64,000 bases of DNA from Cupriavidus taiwanensis (GCF_900250075.1 NZ_LT977070.1:1309634-1373633), one strand, 5' to 3'. Counted from the stretch's first letter, positions 46,535-57,456 are shown. A program made the numbers and translations. Notes: a model not told the origin generated them from the sequence alone.

Positions 46535-47539
46535 ATGCAAGCCATCGAGATCCGCGAATACGGTGCCCCCGAAGTCCTCCAGCTGACCGAGCGGCCAGAT
46601 CCGGTGCCCGCCGCGGGCGAGGTGCTGATCCGCGTGGCGGCCGCCGGCGTGAACCGGCCGGACGTGTTCCAGCGCACCGGCAACTATCCGGTGCCGCCGG
46701 GCGCGTCGGACCTGCCTGGCCTGGAAGTGGCGGGCGTGGTGGTCGGCGGCGACCTGGCGCATGCCGACAACCGCTTCGGCCTCAAGGCGGGCGACCGCGT
46801 CTGCGCGCTGGTGCAGGGCGGCGGCTACGCACAGCTGTGCACCGCGCCGCTGGCGCAGGTGTTGCCGGCCCCGGATGGCCTGAGCGACATCGAGGCTGCG
46901 GCGCTGCCGGAAACCTTCTTCACGGTGTGGAGCAATGTGTTCGACCGCGGCTACCTGGGCCAGGGTCCGCGCGGCAAGGATGAAACGCTGCTGATCCAGG
47001 GCGGCTCCAGCGGCATCGGCACCACCGCGATCCAGATCGCCAAGGCGCTGGGTTTCAAGGTGTTCGTCACCGCCGGCACCGATGAAAAGTGCAAGGCCTG
47101 CGAAGACCTCGGCGCCGATCGCGCCATCAACTACAAGACCCAGGACTTTGTCGCCGAAGTGGCCGCGCTGACCGGCGGCAAGGGCGTCGACGTGATCCTC
47201 GACATGGTTGCCGGCCCCTACCTGGCGCGCGAGCTCAAGTGCATTGCCGACGACGGCCGCATCGTCATCATCGCGCTGCTGGGCGGCGCCAAGGCCGAGA
47301 TTCCGCTGGGCGACATCTTGCGCCGGCGCATCACCGTGACCGGCTCGACGCTGCGTCCGCGCCCGGCGTCGTTCAAGGGCAAGATCGCCGCGGCACTGCA
47401 CGAGCAGGTGTGGCCGCTGCTGGCGGGCGGCAAGATCAAGCCGGTGATCCACCAGGTGTTCCCGGCCGCGCAAGCCGCCGACGCGCACCGCCTGATGGAG
47501 TCAAGCGAACATATCGGCAAGATCGTGCTGACCTGGTAA
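46535..47539 (+). CDS. NAD(P)H quinone oxidoreductase, PIG3/zeta-crystallin-like
   Basis: A 334-residue zinc-free medium-chain dehydrogenase/reductase. N-terminal GroES-like domain with VLIRVAAAGVNRPDVFQRTG near residue 30; NADPH-binding Rossmann domain with LLIQGGSSGIGTTAIQIAKA near 152 and VFVTAGTDEKCKACEDLGAD near 175. RPRPASFKGKIAAALHEQVWP near 270 is typical of the TIGR02824 (PIG3) group. Catalytic zinc cysteines are absent. Quinones are the likely electron acceptors. The ATG is ten bases after AAGGAG. It lies between pnp and tpiA, a common betaproteobacterial order. Confidence 0.93.
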   Translation: MQAIEIREYGAPEVLQLTERPDPVPAAGEVLIRVAAAGVNRPDVFQRTGNYPVPPGASDLPGLEVAGVVVGGDLAHADNRFGLKAGDRVCALVQGGGYAQLCTAPLAQVLPAPDGLSDIEAAALPETFFTVWSNVFDRGYLGQGPRGKDETLLIQGGSSGIGTTAIQIAKALGFKVFVTAGTDEKCKACEDLGADRAINYKTQDFVAEVAALTGGKGVDVILDMVAGPYLARELKCIADDGRIVIIALLGGAKAEIPLGDILRRRITVTGSTLRPRPASFKGKIAAALHEQVWPLLAGGKIKPVIHQVFPAAQAADAHRLMESSEHIGKIVLTW

Positions 47540-47620
47540 ATCGGCGGGCATACCGGCGGGCGTAGCGCCTTGCCCCTGCCACACGCTACAATAGCGGGTT
47601 TGATTTGGGAGGGGCACCTC

Positions 47621-48364
47621 GTGAGACAAAAGCTCGTCATCGGCAATTGGAAGATGCACGGCAGCCTGGCTGCCAACGCGGCACTGCTGGAAGGCATCCA
47701 GGCTGGCGCCGGTGTGACCGGCGCGACGCTGGCGGTCTGCGCGCCGTTCCCCTATCTTGCACAATGCCAGGCGCTGCTGAATGGCTCCAAGGTGGCCTGG
47801 GGTGCACAGGACGTGTCGGCGGAGGCGCGCGGCGCCTATACCGGCGAAGTGGCGGCGTCCATGCTGGGCGAGTTCGGCTGCAGCTATGTGCTGGTGGGTC
47901 ACTCCGAGCGCCGCACCTACCATGGCGAGACCGACCAGGCCGTCGCGGCCAAGGCGCTGCGGGCGCTCGAGTTCGGCATCGTCCCGGTGGTGTGCGTGGG
48001 CGAGACCCTGGCCCAGCGCGAGGCGGGCGAGACCGAGGCCGTGGTCGGCCGGCAGCTGCAGGCGGTGCTGGAAGCGCTGACCGTGGAGCAGCTGGGCCGC
48101 GTGGTGCTGGCCTATGAGCCGGTGTGGGCCATCGGCACCGGCAAGACCGCCACCAGCGCGCAGGCGCAGGCGGTGCATGCCTTCCTGCGCGGCCAGGTTG
48201 CCGCGCGCGATGCGGGCGTGGCCGGGCGCATGGCAATCTTGTACGGCGGCAGCGTCAAGCCCGACAATGCGGCCGAACTGTTTTCGATGACCGATATCGA
48301 CGGGGGCCTGATCGGCGGCGCCTCGCTCAAGTCGGAAGATTTTCTCGCGATCGGCAACGCCTGA
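47621..48364 (+). CDS. tpiA: Triosephosphate isomerase
   Basis: Interconverts glyceraldehyde 3-phosphate and dihydroxyacetone phosphate. The 247-residue TIM barrel has the catalytic Lys in IGNWKMHG near residue 10, His in VLVGHSERR near 92, and Glu in [14 protein letters not shown] near 165. The phosphate loops include [11 protein letters not shown] near 207 and GGLIGGASL near 230. Translation starts at GTG, preceded by GGGAGGGG; the 17 codons upstream in frame do not match the family. A TACAAT -10 candidate lies at 47587-47592, so tpiA probably has its own promoter. Confidence 0.97.
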   Translation: MRQKLVIGNWKMHGSLAANAALLEGIQAGAGVTGATLAVCAPFPYLAQCQALLNGSKVAWGAQDVSAEARGAYTGEVAASMLGEFGCSYVLVGHSERRTYHGETDQAVAAKALRALEFGIVPVVCVGETLAQREAGETEAVVGRQLQAVLEALTVEQLGRVVLAYEPVWAIGTGKTATSAQAQAVHAFLRGQVAARDAGVAGRMAILYGGSVKPDNAAELFSMTDIDGGLIGGASLKSEDFLAIGNA

Positions 48365-48415
48365 ATGCCGGCCGTTCCGATCGACCGATCAGGCAAGTAA
48401 GCTTATTTAAATCAA

Positions 48416-48790
48416 ATGGCAATCTTCAAGACTTTGTTGGTGGTGCTGCAGGTGTTGTCGGCGCTGGGCGTAATCGGCCTGGTGCTGATCCAGCATGGCA
48501 AGGGCGCCGATGTGGGCGCGGCCTTCGGCTCGGGCGCCTCCGGCAGCCTGTTCGGCGCCACCGGCTCGGCAAACTTCCTGTCGCGCACCACCGCCGTGCT
48601 GGCCACGCTGTTCTTCGTCTGCACGCTGGCACTGACGCTGCTGGGCAACTACAAGCCCGCTGCGTCGCTGGGTGTGATGGGCGCCGCCCCGGCCTCGGCG
48701 CCCGCCACGGCAGGCGCATCGGCCCCGGCCGCAGCCCCTGCTGCTGCTGCAGACGCTTCTGCGCCCGCAGCTCCCGCTGTACCGAAATAA
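48416..48790 (+). CDS. secG: Protein translocase subunit SecG
   Basis: A 124-residue inner-membrane component of the SecYEG channel. It has two membrane helices (about 3-22 and 55-74) joined by the conserved loop GKGADVGAAFGSGASGSLFG, followed by TGSANFLSRTTAVLATLFF. The C-terminal 45 residues are Ala/Pro-rich and cytoplasmic, longer than in E. coli, as usual in betaproteobacteria. It follows tpiA by 51 bases and precedes the tRNA-Leu and nuo operon. Confidence 0.96.
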   Translation: MAIFKTLLVVLQVLSALGVIGLVLIQHGKGADVGAAFGSGASGSLFGATGSANFLSRTTAVLATLFFVCTLALTLLGNYKPAASLGVMGAAPASAPATAGASAPAAAPAAAADASAPAAPAVPK

Positions 48791-48836
48791 TCCGTTTGCC
48801 TTGCGGCGGATTCCTGAGTTTTTTTGCAGTTGTGCG

Positions 48837-48866
48837 TTGAACAAAGCAAGAAATTTGGGTTAGAAT
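48837..48866 (+). promoter_or_regulatory. Promoter for tRNA-Leu, possibly also nuo
   Basis: TTGAAC (48837-48842), an 18-base spacer, then TAGAAT (48861-48866), about 105 bases before the tRNA. No terminator is seen between the tRNA and nuoA, so transcripts may continue into the nuo operon. Confidence 0.65.
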
Positions 48867-48977
48867 GCAAGGCTTGAAACGATTCCCCAGCGATGGGTTC
48901 CGCGCAAAGACGAAAGTCTTTGTAACGGACCTGAAGGGCCTCAAAACCCGGCGCCAGGCAATATTGTTTCTCCCCCA

Positions 48978-49062
48978 GCCGACGTGGTGAAATTGGTAGA
49001 CACGCTATCTTGAGGGGGTAGTGGCGAAAGCTGTGCGAGTTCGAGTCTCGCCGTCGGCACCA
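48978..49062 (+). tRNA. tRNA-Leu(GAG)
   Basis: An 85-base class II tRNA with encoded CCA. Acceptor GCCGACG pairs with CGTCGGC, followed by A-CCA. The anticodon loop CTTGAGG gives GAG, which reads CTC and CTT. The long variable arm and the GTTCGAGTC T-loop are both present. Confidence 0.97.
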
Positions 49063-49228
49063 AACAACTTGATCGGAGTCCCTGGCCGGGCAATGCACCC
49101 GCGCATGGGGCTCCGGCAGTCCGCAAGGCGGCGCGCCGTGATTCTCATGGCTTAGCGCCTGGGGTGGGCAACAGGACGCCGCTTCAGCTGGTGCTGTTGA
49201 CAACATTCCAGATAAGGCTGGCCGTACC

Positions 49229-49588
49229 TTGAATCTCGAAGCCTACTTCCCCGTTCTCATCTTCATCATCTTCGGTGTCGTGCTTGGCGTGGCACTGATG
49301 TCGATCGGTCGGATCCTCGGTCCGAACAAGCCCGATCCCGCGAAGCTGTCTCCGTACGAGTGCGGCTTCGAAGCGTTCGAGGACGCGCGCATGAAGTTCG
49401 ACGTGCGCTACTACCTCATCGCCATCCTGTTTATCCTGTTCGATCTCGAAACCGCCTTCCTGTTTCCGTGGGGTGTTGCCCTGAGGGATATCGGCTGGCC
49501 GGGTTTCATCGCCATGGGCGTGTTTCTGCTGGAATTCATCGTGGGCTTCGTCTACATCTGGAAAAAGGGCGCGCTCGATTGGGAGTGA
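49229..49588 (+). CDS. nuoA: NADH-quinone oxidoreductase subunit A
   Basis: A 119-residue membrane subunit of complex I with three helices. [20 protein letters not shown] near residue 42 holds the conserved Glu/Cys loop; [19 protein letters not shown] follows. It appears to start at TTG, since no ATG is available before the first helix in frame; AAGG lies about 13 bases upstream. First gene of a 14-gene nuo operon that fills the rest of the window. It follows the tRNA-Leu by 166 bases in which I see no other gene. Confidence 0.95.
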   Translation: MNLEAYFPVLIFIIFGVVLGVALMSIGRILGPNKPDPAKLSPYECGFEAFEDARMKFDVRYYLIAILFILFDLETAFLFPWGVALRDIGWPGFIAMGVFLLEFIVGFVYIWKKGALDWE

Positions 49589-49594
49589 TGTGAA

Positions 49595-50077
49595 ATGGCA
49601 ATCGAAGGCGTTCTCAACGAAGGCTTCGTCACGACTACCGCTGACAAGCTGATCAATTGGACCCGCACCGGGTCGCTGTGGCCGATGACCTTCGGCCTGG
49701 CCTGCTGTGCCGTGGAAATGATGCATGCCGGCGCCGCGCGCTATGACCTGGACCGCTTCGGCGTGGTGTTCCGCCCGTCGCCGCGCCAGTCGGACGTGAT
49801 GATCGTGGCCGGCACGCTGTGCAACAAGATGGCCCCCGCGCTGCGCAAGGTCTACGACCAGATGGCGGAACCGCGCTGGGTGATCTCGATGGGCTCGTGC
49901 GCCAACGGTGGCGGCTACTACCACTATTCGTACTCGGTGGTGCGTGGCTGCGACCGTATCGTGCCGGTGGATATCTACGTGCCGGGCTGCCCGCCGACGG
50001 CCGAGGCGCTGATCTACGGCGTGATCCAGCTGCAGAACAAGATCAAGCGTACCAACACCATCGCGCGCAAGGGCTGA
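49595..50077 (+). CDS. nuoB: NADH-quinone oxidoreductase subunit B
   Basis: A 160-residue peripheral-arm subunit that carries the terminal [4Fe-4S] cluster N2, the donor to quinone. The ligands are CC in [14 protein letters not shown] (near residue 37), Cys in [15 protein letters not shown] (near 102) and Cys in [12 protein letters not shown] (near 132). It starts six bases after nuoA, with GGAGTGATGTGAA as ribosome site. Confidence 0.98.
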   Translation: MAIEGVLNEGFVTTTADKLINWTRTGSLWPMTFGLACCAVEMMHAGAARYDLDRFGVVFRPSPRQSDVMIVAGTLCNKMAPALRKVYDQMAEPRWVISMGSCANGGGYYHYSYSVVRGCDRIVPVDIYVPGCPPTAEALIYGVIQLQNKIKRTNTIARKG

Positions 50078-50078
50078 A

Positions 50079-50678
50079 ATGGCGAAGCTCGACATCCTGA
50101 AGGCCGCGCTCGAGAAGGCTCTCGGCAAGCGCGTGCAGAAACTGATCGAGGCGACCGGCGAACTGACGCTGATCGTCAAGGCCGGCGACTACCTGGAAGC
50201 CGCCCGCATCCTGCGCGACGATCCCTCGCTGCGCTTCGAGCAGCTGATCGACCTGTGCGGCGTCGACTATTCCGAATACGGCGACGGCGCCTGGGACGGC
50301 CCGCGCTTTGCCGCCGTCTCGCATCTGCTGTCGGTTACCCACAACTGGCGCCTGCGCCTGCGCGTGTTCGCTCCGGAAGATGATTTCCCGGTGGTGGCCA
50401 GCCTGATCGACGTGTGGAACTCGGTGAACTGGTTCGAGCGCGAAGCCTTCGATTTCTACGGCATCGTGTTTGACGGCCATCCGGACCTGCGCCGCATCCT
50501 GACCGACTACGGTTTCGTCGGCCATCCGTTCCGCAAGGATTTCCCGGTCTCCGGCTACGTCGAGATGCGCTACGACCCCGAACAGAAGCGGGTCATCTAC
50601 CAGCCGGTCACGATCGAGCCGCGCGAAATCACGCCGCGCGTGATCCGCGAGGACAAGTACGGCGGTTTGGAGCACTGA
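50079..50678 (+). CDS. nuoC: NADH-quinone oxidoreductase subunit C
   Basis: A 199-residue peripheral-arm subunit (30-kDa type) of the Q module. The signature ERE-A-D-F-Y-G-I is present as [20 protein letters not shown] near residue 125, then [19 protein letters not shown]. It is separate from nuoD, unlike the fused NuoCD of E. coli. It begins one base after the nuoB stop. Confidence 0.97.
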   Translation: MAKLDILKAALEKALGKRVQKLIEATGELTLIVKAGDYLEAARILRDDPSLRFEQLIDLCGVDYSEYGDGAWDGPRFAAVSHLLSVTHNWRLRLRVFAPEDDFPVVASLIDVWNSVNWFEREAFDFYGIVFDGHPDLRRILTDYGFVGHPFRKDFPVSGYVEMRYDPEQKRVIYQPVTIEPREITPRVIREDKYGGLEH

Positions 50679-50687
50679 GAACGCGCC

Positions 50688-51941
50688 ATGGCAGACATCA
50701 AGAATTACACCCTGAACTTCGGCCCGCAGCATCCGGCCGCGCACGGCGTGCTGCGCCTGGTGCTGGAACTGGACGGCGAAGTCATCCAGCGCGCCGACCC
50801 GCATATCGGCCTGCTGCACCGTGCCACCGAGAAGCTGGCCGAACAGAAGTCCTGGATCCAGAGCGTGCCCTACATGGACCGTCTCGACTACGTGTCGATG
50901 ATGTCCAACGAGCACGCCTACGTGATGGCGATCGAACGTCTGATCGGTCTCGAAGTACCGGTCCGCGCGCAGTACATCCGCGTGATGTTCGACGAGATCA
51001 CCCGCATCATGAACCACTTGATGTGGATCGGTGCGCACGCTCTCGACGTGGGCGCGATGGCGGTGTTCCTGTACGCCTTCCGCGAGCGCGAAGACCTGTT
51101 CGACATGTACGAGGCGGTGTCGGGCGCGCGCATGCACGCGGCCTACTATCGTCCGGGCGGCGTCTACCGCGACCTGCCTGACACGATGCCGCAATATCGT
51201 GCCTCGAAGATCCACAACGAGCGTGCCATCAAGGTCATGAACGAAGCGCGTTCGGGCTCGCTGCTGGACTTCATCGAGGACTTCACCAACCGCTTCCCGA
51301 AGTACGTCGACGAATACGAGACGCTGCTGACCGACAACCGGATCTGGAAGCAGCGCCTGGTGGACATCGGCGTGGTCAGCCCGGAACGCGCGCTGCAGAT
51401 GGGCTTTACCGGCCCGATGCTGCGCGGCTCGGGCATCGAGTGGGACCTGCGCAAGAAGCAGCCGTACGAGGTGTACGACAAGCTGGACTTCGACATCCCG
51501 GTGGGCGTGGGCGGCGATTGCTACGCGCGTTACCTGGTGCGCGTGGAAGAGATGCGCCAGTCCAACCGCATCATCAGGCAGTGCATCGAATGGCTGCGCC
51601 GCAATCCGGGCCCGGTGATCACCGATAACCACAAGGTGGCGCCGCCCTCGCGCGTGGACATGAAGTCCAACATGGAAGAACTGATCCACCACTTCAAGCT
51701 GTTCACCGAAGGCATGCACGTGCCCGAAGGCGAGGCATACGCAGCGGTGGAACACCCGAAGGGCGAGTTCGGCATCTACGCGATCTCGGACGGCGCGAAC
51801 AAGCCGTACCGCCTGAAGATCCGTGCGCCTGGCTTCCCGCACCTGGCCGCGCTGGACGAAATGGCCAAGGGACACATGATTGCTGACGCGGTAACGATCA
51901 TCGGCACGCAAGACATCGTCTTCGGCGAGATCGACCGCTAA
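50688..51941 (+). CDS. nuoD: NADH-quinone oxidoreductase subunit D
   Basis: A 417-residue 49-kDa subunit that forms the quinone-binding site with Nuo[21 protein letters not shown] near residue 8 contains the quinone-site His; [19 protein letters not shown] near 107 and the C-terminal [12 protein letters not shown] are standard. It starts nine bases after nuoC. A 178-base GC-rich gap before nuoE holds inverted repeats but no gene. Confidence 0.98.
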   Translation: MADIKNYTLNFGPQHPAAHGVLRLVLELDGEVIQRADPHIGLLHRATEKLAEQKSWIQSVPYMDRLDYVSMMSNEHAYVMAIERLIGLEVPVRAQYIRVMFDEITRIMNHLMWIGAHALDVGAMAVFLYAFREREDLFDMYEAVSGARMHAAYYRPGGVYRDLPDTMPQYRASKIHNERAIKVMNEARSGSLLDFIEDFTNRFPKYVDEYETLLTDNRIWKQRLVDIGVVSPERALQMGFTGPMLRGSGIEWDLRKKQPYEVYDKLDFDIPVGVGGDCYARYLVRVEEMRQSNRIIRQCIEWLRRNPGPVITDNHKVAPPSRVDMKSNMEELIHHFKLFTEGMHVPEGEAYAAVEHPKGEFGIYAISDGANKPYRLKIRAPGFPHLAALDEMAKGHMIADAVTIIGTQDIVFGEIDR

Positions 51942-52119
51942 TCACGGACCGCCGGCCCGGACGACGATCCGGGCGCTTTCCGAGGGGCTCCGCCGGGCGG
52001 AGCGGCCCGGAAGACCCGCGGCGGACCGGCAAGGCCTAAGGCCCGCCGGCGGAACGGCAGCGACGGCTGCAAACCTGCGGATGGACGCCCAGTGGCGCTG
52101 CCTCCGCCGTTTTACTGCA

Positions 52120-52623
52120 ATGACCATGCTATCAGCAGAAGCTCTCAAGGAAATCGATCGCGCGATCGCGAAGTATCCGGCCGACCAGAAGCAGTCGGCC
52201 GTGATGGCGGCGCTTGCCGTGGCACAGGGCGAGGTGGGCTGGGTTTCCCCCGAAGTCATGCAGTTCGTCGCCAGCTACCTCGAGATGCCGCCCGTGTGGG
52301 TGGAAGAGGTGGCGACCTTCTACAACATGTACGACACCAAGCCGGTGGGCAAATTCAAGCTCGCCGTCTGCACCAACCTGCCGTGCGCGCTGTCGGGTGG
52401 CGAGCGGGCTGGCGAGTACCTGAAGCGCAAGCTCGGGATCGACTACAACGAGACCACCGCTGACGGCTGCTTCACCCTGAAAGAGGGCGAGTGCATGGGC
52501 GCTTGCGGCGACGCGCCGGTGATGATCGTCAACAACACCCGCATGTGCAGCTTCATGAGCGACGACAAGCTCGACGCGCTTGTCGACGAGCTCAAGAGCG
52601 AAGCGGCCAAGGGGGGCAAGTAA
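52120..52623 (+). CDS. nuoE: NADH-quinone oxidoreductase subunit E
   Basis: A 167-residue N-module subunit with [2Fe-2S] cluster N1a. Ligands are the Cys pair in [10 protein letters not shown] (near residue 87) and the pair in [11 protein letters not shown] (near 127). Two ATGs two codons apart (52120 and 52126) are possible starts; neither has a clear ribosome site, so the start is uncertain by a few residues. Confidence 0.95.
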   Translation: MTMLSAEALKEIDRAIAKYPADQKQSAVMAALAVAQGEVGWVSPEVMQFVASYLEMPPVWVEEVATFYNMYDTKPVGKFKLAVCTNLPCALSGGERAGEYLKRKLGIDYNETTADGCFTLKEGECMGACGDAPVMIVNNTRMCSFMSDDKLDALVDELKSEAAKGGK

Positions 52624-52624
52624 C

Positions 52625-53920
52625 ATGACCAGTCTGCACGACCGCCATATCCAGCCGCTGATCCTGGCCGGCCTGGACGGCAAGAATTGGCACCTGGAAG
52701 ACTACGTCAAGCGTGGCGGCTACCAGCAACTGAAGCGCATCCTGACCGAGAAGATCCCGCCCGAGCAGGTGATCGCCGACGTCAAGGCCTCGGGCCTGCG
52801 TGGCCGCGGCGGCGCGGGCTTCCCGACCGGCCTGAAGTGGAGCTTCATGCCGCGCACGTTCCCGGGTCAGAAATACCTGGTCTGCAATACCGATGAAGGC
52901 GAGCCCGGCACGTTCAAGGACCGCGACATCATCCGCTACAACCCGCACTCGCTGATCGAGGGCATGGCCATCGGCGCGTATGCGATGGGCATCACCGTGG
53001 GCTACAACTACATCCACGGCGAGATCTGGAACGAGTACAAGATCTTCGAGGAAGCCCTCGAAGAGGCGCGTGCGGCCGGCTTCCTGGGCGACAACATCCT
53101 GGGCTCGGGCTTCAGCTTCCAGCTGCACGCCCACCACGGCTATGGCGCCTACATCTGCGGCGAGGAAACCGCGCTGCTCGAATCGCTGGAAGGCAAGAAG
53201 GGCCAGCCGCGCTTCAAGCCGCCGTTCCCGGCCAGCTTCGGCCTGTACGGCAAGCCGACCACCATCAACAACACCGAGACCTTCGCCGCGGTGCCGTTCC
53301 TGCTGGCCGTCGGCCCCGAGAACTACCTGAAGATGGGCAAGCCGAACAACGGCGGCACCAAGATCTTCTCGGTCTCGGGCGACGTCGAGCGCCCCGGCAA
53401 CTACGAGATCCCGCTGGGCACGCCGTTCGCCAAGCTGCTGGAACTCGCCGGCGGCATGCGCGGCGGCAAGCGCATCAAGGCGGTGATCCCGGGTGGTTCG
53501 TCGGCGCCGGTGGTGCCGGGCGACCTGATGATGGCGTCCGACATGGACTACGACTCGATCGCCAAGGCCGGCTCGATGCTGGGCTCGGGCGCGGTGATCG
53601 TGATGGACGAGACGCGCTGCATGGTCCGCTCGCTGCTGCGCCTGTCGTACTTCTACTTTGAGGAATCGTGCGGCCAGTGCACGCCGTGCCGCGAAGGCAC
53701 CGGCTGGCTGTACCGCATGGTCAATCGCATCGAACACGGAGAAGGGCGCCAGGAAGACCTGGACCTGCTCAACAACGTCGCGGAAAACATCATGGGCCGC
53801 ACCATCTGCGCGCTCGGCGATGCCGCGGCGATGCCGGTCCGCGGCATGCTCAAGCACTACTGGAAAGAGTTCGAATATCACGTCGAACACAAGCAGTGCA
53901 TGGTTCCGGCCTACATCTAA
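52625..53920 (+). CDS. nuoF: NADH-quinone oxidoreductase subunit F
   Basis: A 431-residue subunit that binds NADH, FMN and [4Fe-4S] N3. Seen are the FMN/NAD glycine motif [16 protein letters not shown] near residue 58, [15 protein letters not shown] near 90, [15 protein letters not shown] near 178, and the cluster ligands in [12 protein letters not shown] near 350. It starts one base after the nuoE stop (TAACATG). Confidence 0.98.
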   Translation: MTSLHDRHIQPLILAGLDGKNWHLEDYVKRGGYQQLKRILTEKIPPEQVIADVKASGLRGRGGAGFPTGLKWSFMPRTFPGQKYLVCNTDEGEPGTFKDRDIIRYNPHSLIEGMAIGAYAMGITVGYNYIHGEIWNEYKIFEEALEEARAAGFLGDNILGSGFSFQLHAHHGYGAYICGEETALLESLEGKKGQPRFKPPFPASFGLYGKPTTINNTETFAAVPFLLAVGPENYLKMGKPNNGGTKIFSVSGDVERPGNYEIPLGTPFAKLLELAGGMRGGKRIKAVIPGGSSAPVVPGDLMMASDMDYDSIAKAGSMLGSGAVIVMDETRCMVRSLLRLSYFYFEESCGQCTPCREGTGWLYRMVNRIEHGEGRQEDLDLLNNVAENIMGRTICALGDAAAMPVRGMLKHYWKEFEYHVEHKQCMVPAYI

Positions 53921-53932
53921 GCGTGGCAGAAC

Positions 53933-56299
53933 ATGGTTGAACTAGAGATCGACGGCAAGAAGGTTGAGGTTGCTGAGGGCAGCCTGGTGATGGAAGCGGC
54001 CCGCAAGCTGGGCACCTACATCCCGCACTTCTGCTACCACCGCAAACTGTCCATCGCGGCCAACTGCCGCATGTGCCTGGTCGAGGTCGAGAAGGCCCCG
54101 AAGGCGCTGCCTGCCTGCGCCACGCCGGTGACTCCCGGCATGAAGGTCTTCACCAACTCGGAGAAGGCGGTCAAGGCGCAGAAGTCAGTGATGGAATTCC
54201 TGCTGATCAACCACCCGCTGGATTGCCCGATCTGCGATCAGGGCGGCGAGTGCCAGCTGCAGGACCTGGCCGTGGGCTACGGTGCCTCGGAGTCGCGCTA
54301 CAAGGAAGAAAAGCGCGTGGTGTTCCACAAGAACGTGGGCCCGCTGATCTCCATGGAGGAGATGACCCGCTGCATCCATTGCACCCGCTGCGTGCGCTTC
54401 GGCCAGGAAGTGGCCGGCGTGATGGAGCTGGGCATGCTCAACCGCGGCGAGCACTCGGAGATCACCACCTTCGTCGGCAAGACCGTCGACTCGGAACTGT
54501 CGGGCAACATGATCGACCTGTGCCCGGTCGGCGCGCTGACCAGCAAGCCGTTCCGCTACTCGGCCCGGACCTGGGAACTGGCCCGCCGCAAGTCGGTGTC
54601 GCCGCACGACGGCCTGGGCGCGAACCTGGTGGTGCAGACCAAGAACCAGCGCGTGATGCGCGTGCTGCCACTGGAAAACGAAGACATCAACGAGTGCTGG
54701 ATCTCCGACAAGGACCGCTTCTCGTATGAAGGCCTGAACAGCGCCGACCGCCTGACCCGCCCGCTGCTCAAGCAAGGCGGCGAATGGATGGAAACCGACT
54801 GGCAGACCGCGCTGGAATACGTGGCCAATGGCCTGGCCGGCATCAAGCGCGAGCATGGCGCCGACCAGATCGCCGCGCTGGCCAGCCCGCACAGCACGCT
54901 GGAAGAACTGTTCCTGCTGGGCAAGCTGGTGCGCGGCCTGGGCAGCGACAACGTCGACTTCCGCCTGCGCCAGTCCGACTTCTCGGCCGCGCTGAAGGGC
55001 GCGCCGTGGCTGGGCCTGCCGGTGGCCGACGTCACCGCGCTGCAACGCGTGCTGGTGATCGGCTCGTCGCTGCGCAAGGACCATCCGCTGCTGGCCTCGC
55101 GCCTGCGCCAGGCGACCAAGAAGGGCGCCCGCGTGGCCGTGCTGGGTGCTGGCGGTGAAGACCTGCTGATGCCCGCGACCCGCATCGACGTGGCGCCGTC
55201 CGGCTGGACCGCCGCACTGGCGGGTGTTGCCCGTGCCGTGGCCGCCGCCAAGGGCGTCGCCGCCCCGGCCGGCACCGATGGCTTCGATGGTGGCGAGGTT
55301 GCCGCCAAGACGGCAGAAGCGCTGCTGCAAGGCGAGCGCCGTGCCGTGTTCCTCGGCAACGAGGCGGTGCGTCATCCGCAGTTCTCGGCGCTGCATGCGC
55401 TGGCACAGTGGATCGCCACCGAAACGGGCGCGACGTTGGGCTTCCTGACCGAAGCGGCCAACACCGTCGGCGGCTACATCGCCGGCGCGCTGCCGAAGCA
55501 AGGCGGCGCCAACGCGCAGGCAATGCTGGACACGCCGCGCAAGGCCTACATCCTGCTGAACACCGAGCCGGAATTCGACACCGCCGATCCGGGCAAGGCC
55601 CTGGCTGCGCTGTCGCAGGCCAACACGGTGGTGGTGCTGTCGCCGTTCCGTTCGGAAGCTGCCATGCAGTACGCCGACGTGATCCTGCCGGTAGCACCGT
55701 TCACCGAAACTTCGGGCACCTTCGTCAACTGCGAAGGCAAGGCACAGAGCTTCAACGGCGTGGTTCGCGCACTGGGCGAGTCGCGCCCGGGCTGGAAGGT
55801 GCTGCGCGTGCTGGGCAACCTGCTGGACGTCGCCGGCTTCGACTACGAAACCGCCGAGTCGGTCCGTGCCGAAGCGCTGTCGGCCCCGGTCGAGGGACAG
55901 CTGGATAACGCCACCGATGCGCCTATCCGCGTTGCCGCCGCTGCCGCCAACGGCATCGAACGCATCGCCGACGTGCCGATCTACCACGCCGACCCGATCG
56001 TGCGCCGCGCCGACTCGCTGCAGCTGACCGCCGCCGCGCGCCGCGCCATGCAGATCGCGCTGCCGGCCGAGCTGTTTGCCCGCCTGGGCATCCAGTCGGG
56101 CGACCCGGTCCGCGTCACGCAAGGGCAGGGCAGCGTGGTGCTGCCGGCCGTGCTCGAAGCCACGCTGCCGGCCAACACCGTGCGCGTGCCGGCGGCAACG
56201 CCGGCGGCCATTGGCCTGGGCGGCATGTTCGGCACGGTCACCGTAGAGAAGGCCATCGACCTGGCTCCGGCCAACACCGGCGCCGCCGTCACGGCGTAA
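53933..56299 (+). CDS. nuoG: NADH-quinone oxidoreductase subunit G
   Basis: The 788-residue largest N-module subunit. It has an N-terminal [2Fe-2S] ferredoxin domain (ligands in HFCYHRKLSIAANCRMC and later PACATPV), a [4Fe-4S] segment DCPICDQGGECQLQDL near residue 100 (N4/N5 region), MTRCIHCTRCVRFGQEVAG near 143, and a molybdopterin-oxidoreductase-like C-terminal domain from about 220 that carries no cofactor in complex I. It starts 12 bases after nuoF. Confidence 0.97.
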   Translation: MVELEIDGKKVEVAEGSLVMEAARKLGTYIPHFCYHRKLSIAANCRMCLVEVEKAPKALPACATPVTPGMKVFTNSEKAVKAQKSVMEFLLINHPLDCPICDQGGECQLQDLAVGYGASESRYKEEKRVVFHKNVGPLISMEEMTRCIHCTRCVRFGQEVAGVMELGMLNRGEHSEITTFVGKTVDSELSGNMIDLCPVGALTSKPFRYSARTWELARRKSVSPHDGLGANLVVQTKNQRVMRVLPLENEDINECWISDKDRFSYEGLNSADRLTRPLLKQGGEWMETDWQTALEYVANGLAGIKREHGADQIAALASPHSTLEELFLLGKLVRGLGSDNVDFRLRQSDFSAALKGAPWLGLPVADVTALQRVLVIGSSLRKDHPLLASRLRQATKKGARVAVLGAGGEDLLMPATRIDVAPSGWTAALAGVARAVAAAKGVAAPAGTDGFDGGEVAAKTAEALLQGERRAVFLGNEAVRHPQFSALHALAQWIATETGATLGFLTEAANTVGGYIAGALPKQGGANAQAMLDTPRKAYILLNTEPEFDTADPGKALAALSQANTVVVLSPFRSEAAMQYADVILPVAPFTETSGTFVNCEGKAQSFNGVVRALGESRPGWKVLRVLGNLLDVAGFDYETAESVRAEALSAPVEGQLDNATDAPIRVAAAAANGIERIADVPIYHADPIVRRADSLQLTAAARRAMQIALPAELFARLGIQSGDPVRVTQGQGSVVLPAVLEATLPANTVRVPAATPAAIGLGGMFGTVTVEKAIDLAPANTGAAVTA

Positions 56300-56320
56300 G
56301 AACAAGAGCGAGAAGAAGAC

Positions 56321-57385
56321 ATGATTGACTGGATTACCTCGCAAGGGCAGGGCGTACTGGGCGCGTACTGGACGCCGCTGTGGATCCTGATCCGCGCCGT
56401 GCTGATCGTGGTGCCGCTGCTGCTGTGCGTGGCTTACCTGATCCTGTGGGAGCGCAAGCTGATCGGCTGGATGCACGTGCGTCTGGGCCCGAACCGCGTC
56501 GGCCCGCTGGGCCTGCTGCAGCCGATCGCCGACGTGCTGAAGCTGCTGCTCAAGGAAGTCATGATGCCGACGCAGGTCAGCCGCGGCATGTACCTGATCG
56601 CGCCGCTGATGGTGCTGATGCCTGCCGTCGCGGTCTGGGCCGTGATTCCGTTCCAGGCCGAAGTGGTGATGGCGGACGTCAACGCCGGCCTGCTGTACGT
56701 GATGGCGATCAGCTCGGTCGGCGTCTACGGCGTGATCCTGGCCGGCTGGGCCTCGAACTCCAAGTACGCCTTTATCGGCGCCATGCGTGCCGCGGCACAG
56801 ATGGTGTCGTATGAAATCGCCATGGGCTTTGCGCTGGTGACGGTGCTGATGGTTGCCGGCAGCCTGAACCTGTCGGCCATCGTCAACGGCCAGAACACGG
56901 GCTACTTCGCCGACATGGGCATCAACATCCTGTCGTGGAACTGGCTGCCGCTGCTGCCGATGTTCGGCGTCTACTTCATCTCGGGCGTGGCCGAAACCAA
57001 TCGCCACCCGTTCGACGTGGTGGAAGGCGAATCGGAAATCGTGGCCGGCCACATGATCGAATATTCGGGCATGGGCTTCGCGCTGTTCTTCCTGGCCGAG
57101 TACATCAACATGATCATCATCTCGGCCATGACCGCGCTGATGTTCCTGGGCGGCTGGGCGCCTCCGTTCTCGAGCGTGGTCACCAACGCGGTCCCCGGCT
57201 TCTTCTGGCTGCTGGTCAAGGTTTTCCTGCTGCTGTCGGTCTTTATCTGGATCCGTGCCTCGTTCCCGCGCTACCGCTATGACCAGATCATGCGCCTGGG
57301 CTGGAAGGTGTTCATTCCGCTGACCGTGGTGTGGCTGATCATCGTGGCGATCTGGATCAAGTCGCCGTGGAACATCTGGCACTGA
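56321..57385 (+). CDS. nuoH: NADH-quinone oxidoreductase subunit H
   Basis: A 354-residue membrane subunit with eight or nine helices that joins the membrane arm to the quinone cavity. Conserved loops are [20 protein letters not shown] near residue 45 and the [20 protein letters not shown] (acidic E-channel loop) near 230, with [20 protein letters not shown] near 310. GAGCGAGAAGAAG precedes the ATG. Confidence 0.98.
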   Translation: MIDWITSQGQGVLGAYWTPLWILIRAVLIVVPLLLCVAYLILWERKLIGWMHVRLGPNRVGPLGLLQPIADVLKLLLKEVMMPTQVSRGMYLIAPLMVLMPAVAVWAVIPFQAEVVMADVNAGLLYVMAISSVGVYGVILAGWASNSKYAFIGAMRAAAQMVSYEIAMGFALVTVLMVAGSLNLSAIVNGQNTGYFADMGINILSWNWLPLLPMFGVYFISGVAETNRHPFDVVEGESEIVAGHMIEYSGMGFALFFLAEYINMIIISAMTALMFLGGWAPPFSSVVTNAVPGFFWLLVKVFLLLSVFIWIRASFPRYRYDQIMRLGWKVFIPLTVVWLIIVAIWIKSPWNIWH

Positions 57386-57456
57386 ACAGCCAAGCGACGG
57401 TGCGGCGCTGCAATGCGGCAGCGCGCACCGCGCGGAAATACTAGGAAGCAATCGTC

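Noticed and set aside
51942..52119. GC-rich inverted repeats between nuoD and nuoE as a mobile or REP-like element
   Set aside because: The repeats are short, imperfect and typical of GC-rich spacers; I saw no second copy in the window.
54185..57451. A 1088-codon minus-strand frame opposite nuoG and nuoH, and similar long antisense frames opposite pnp, nuoM and the FtsX-like permease
   Set aside because: The translations are Arg/His/Ala-rich with no recognisable domain, and the sense strands carry complete conserved genes.
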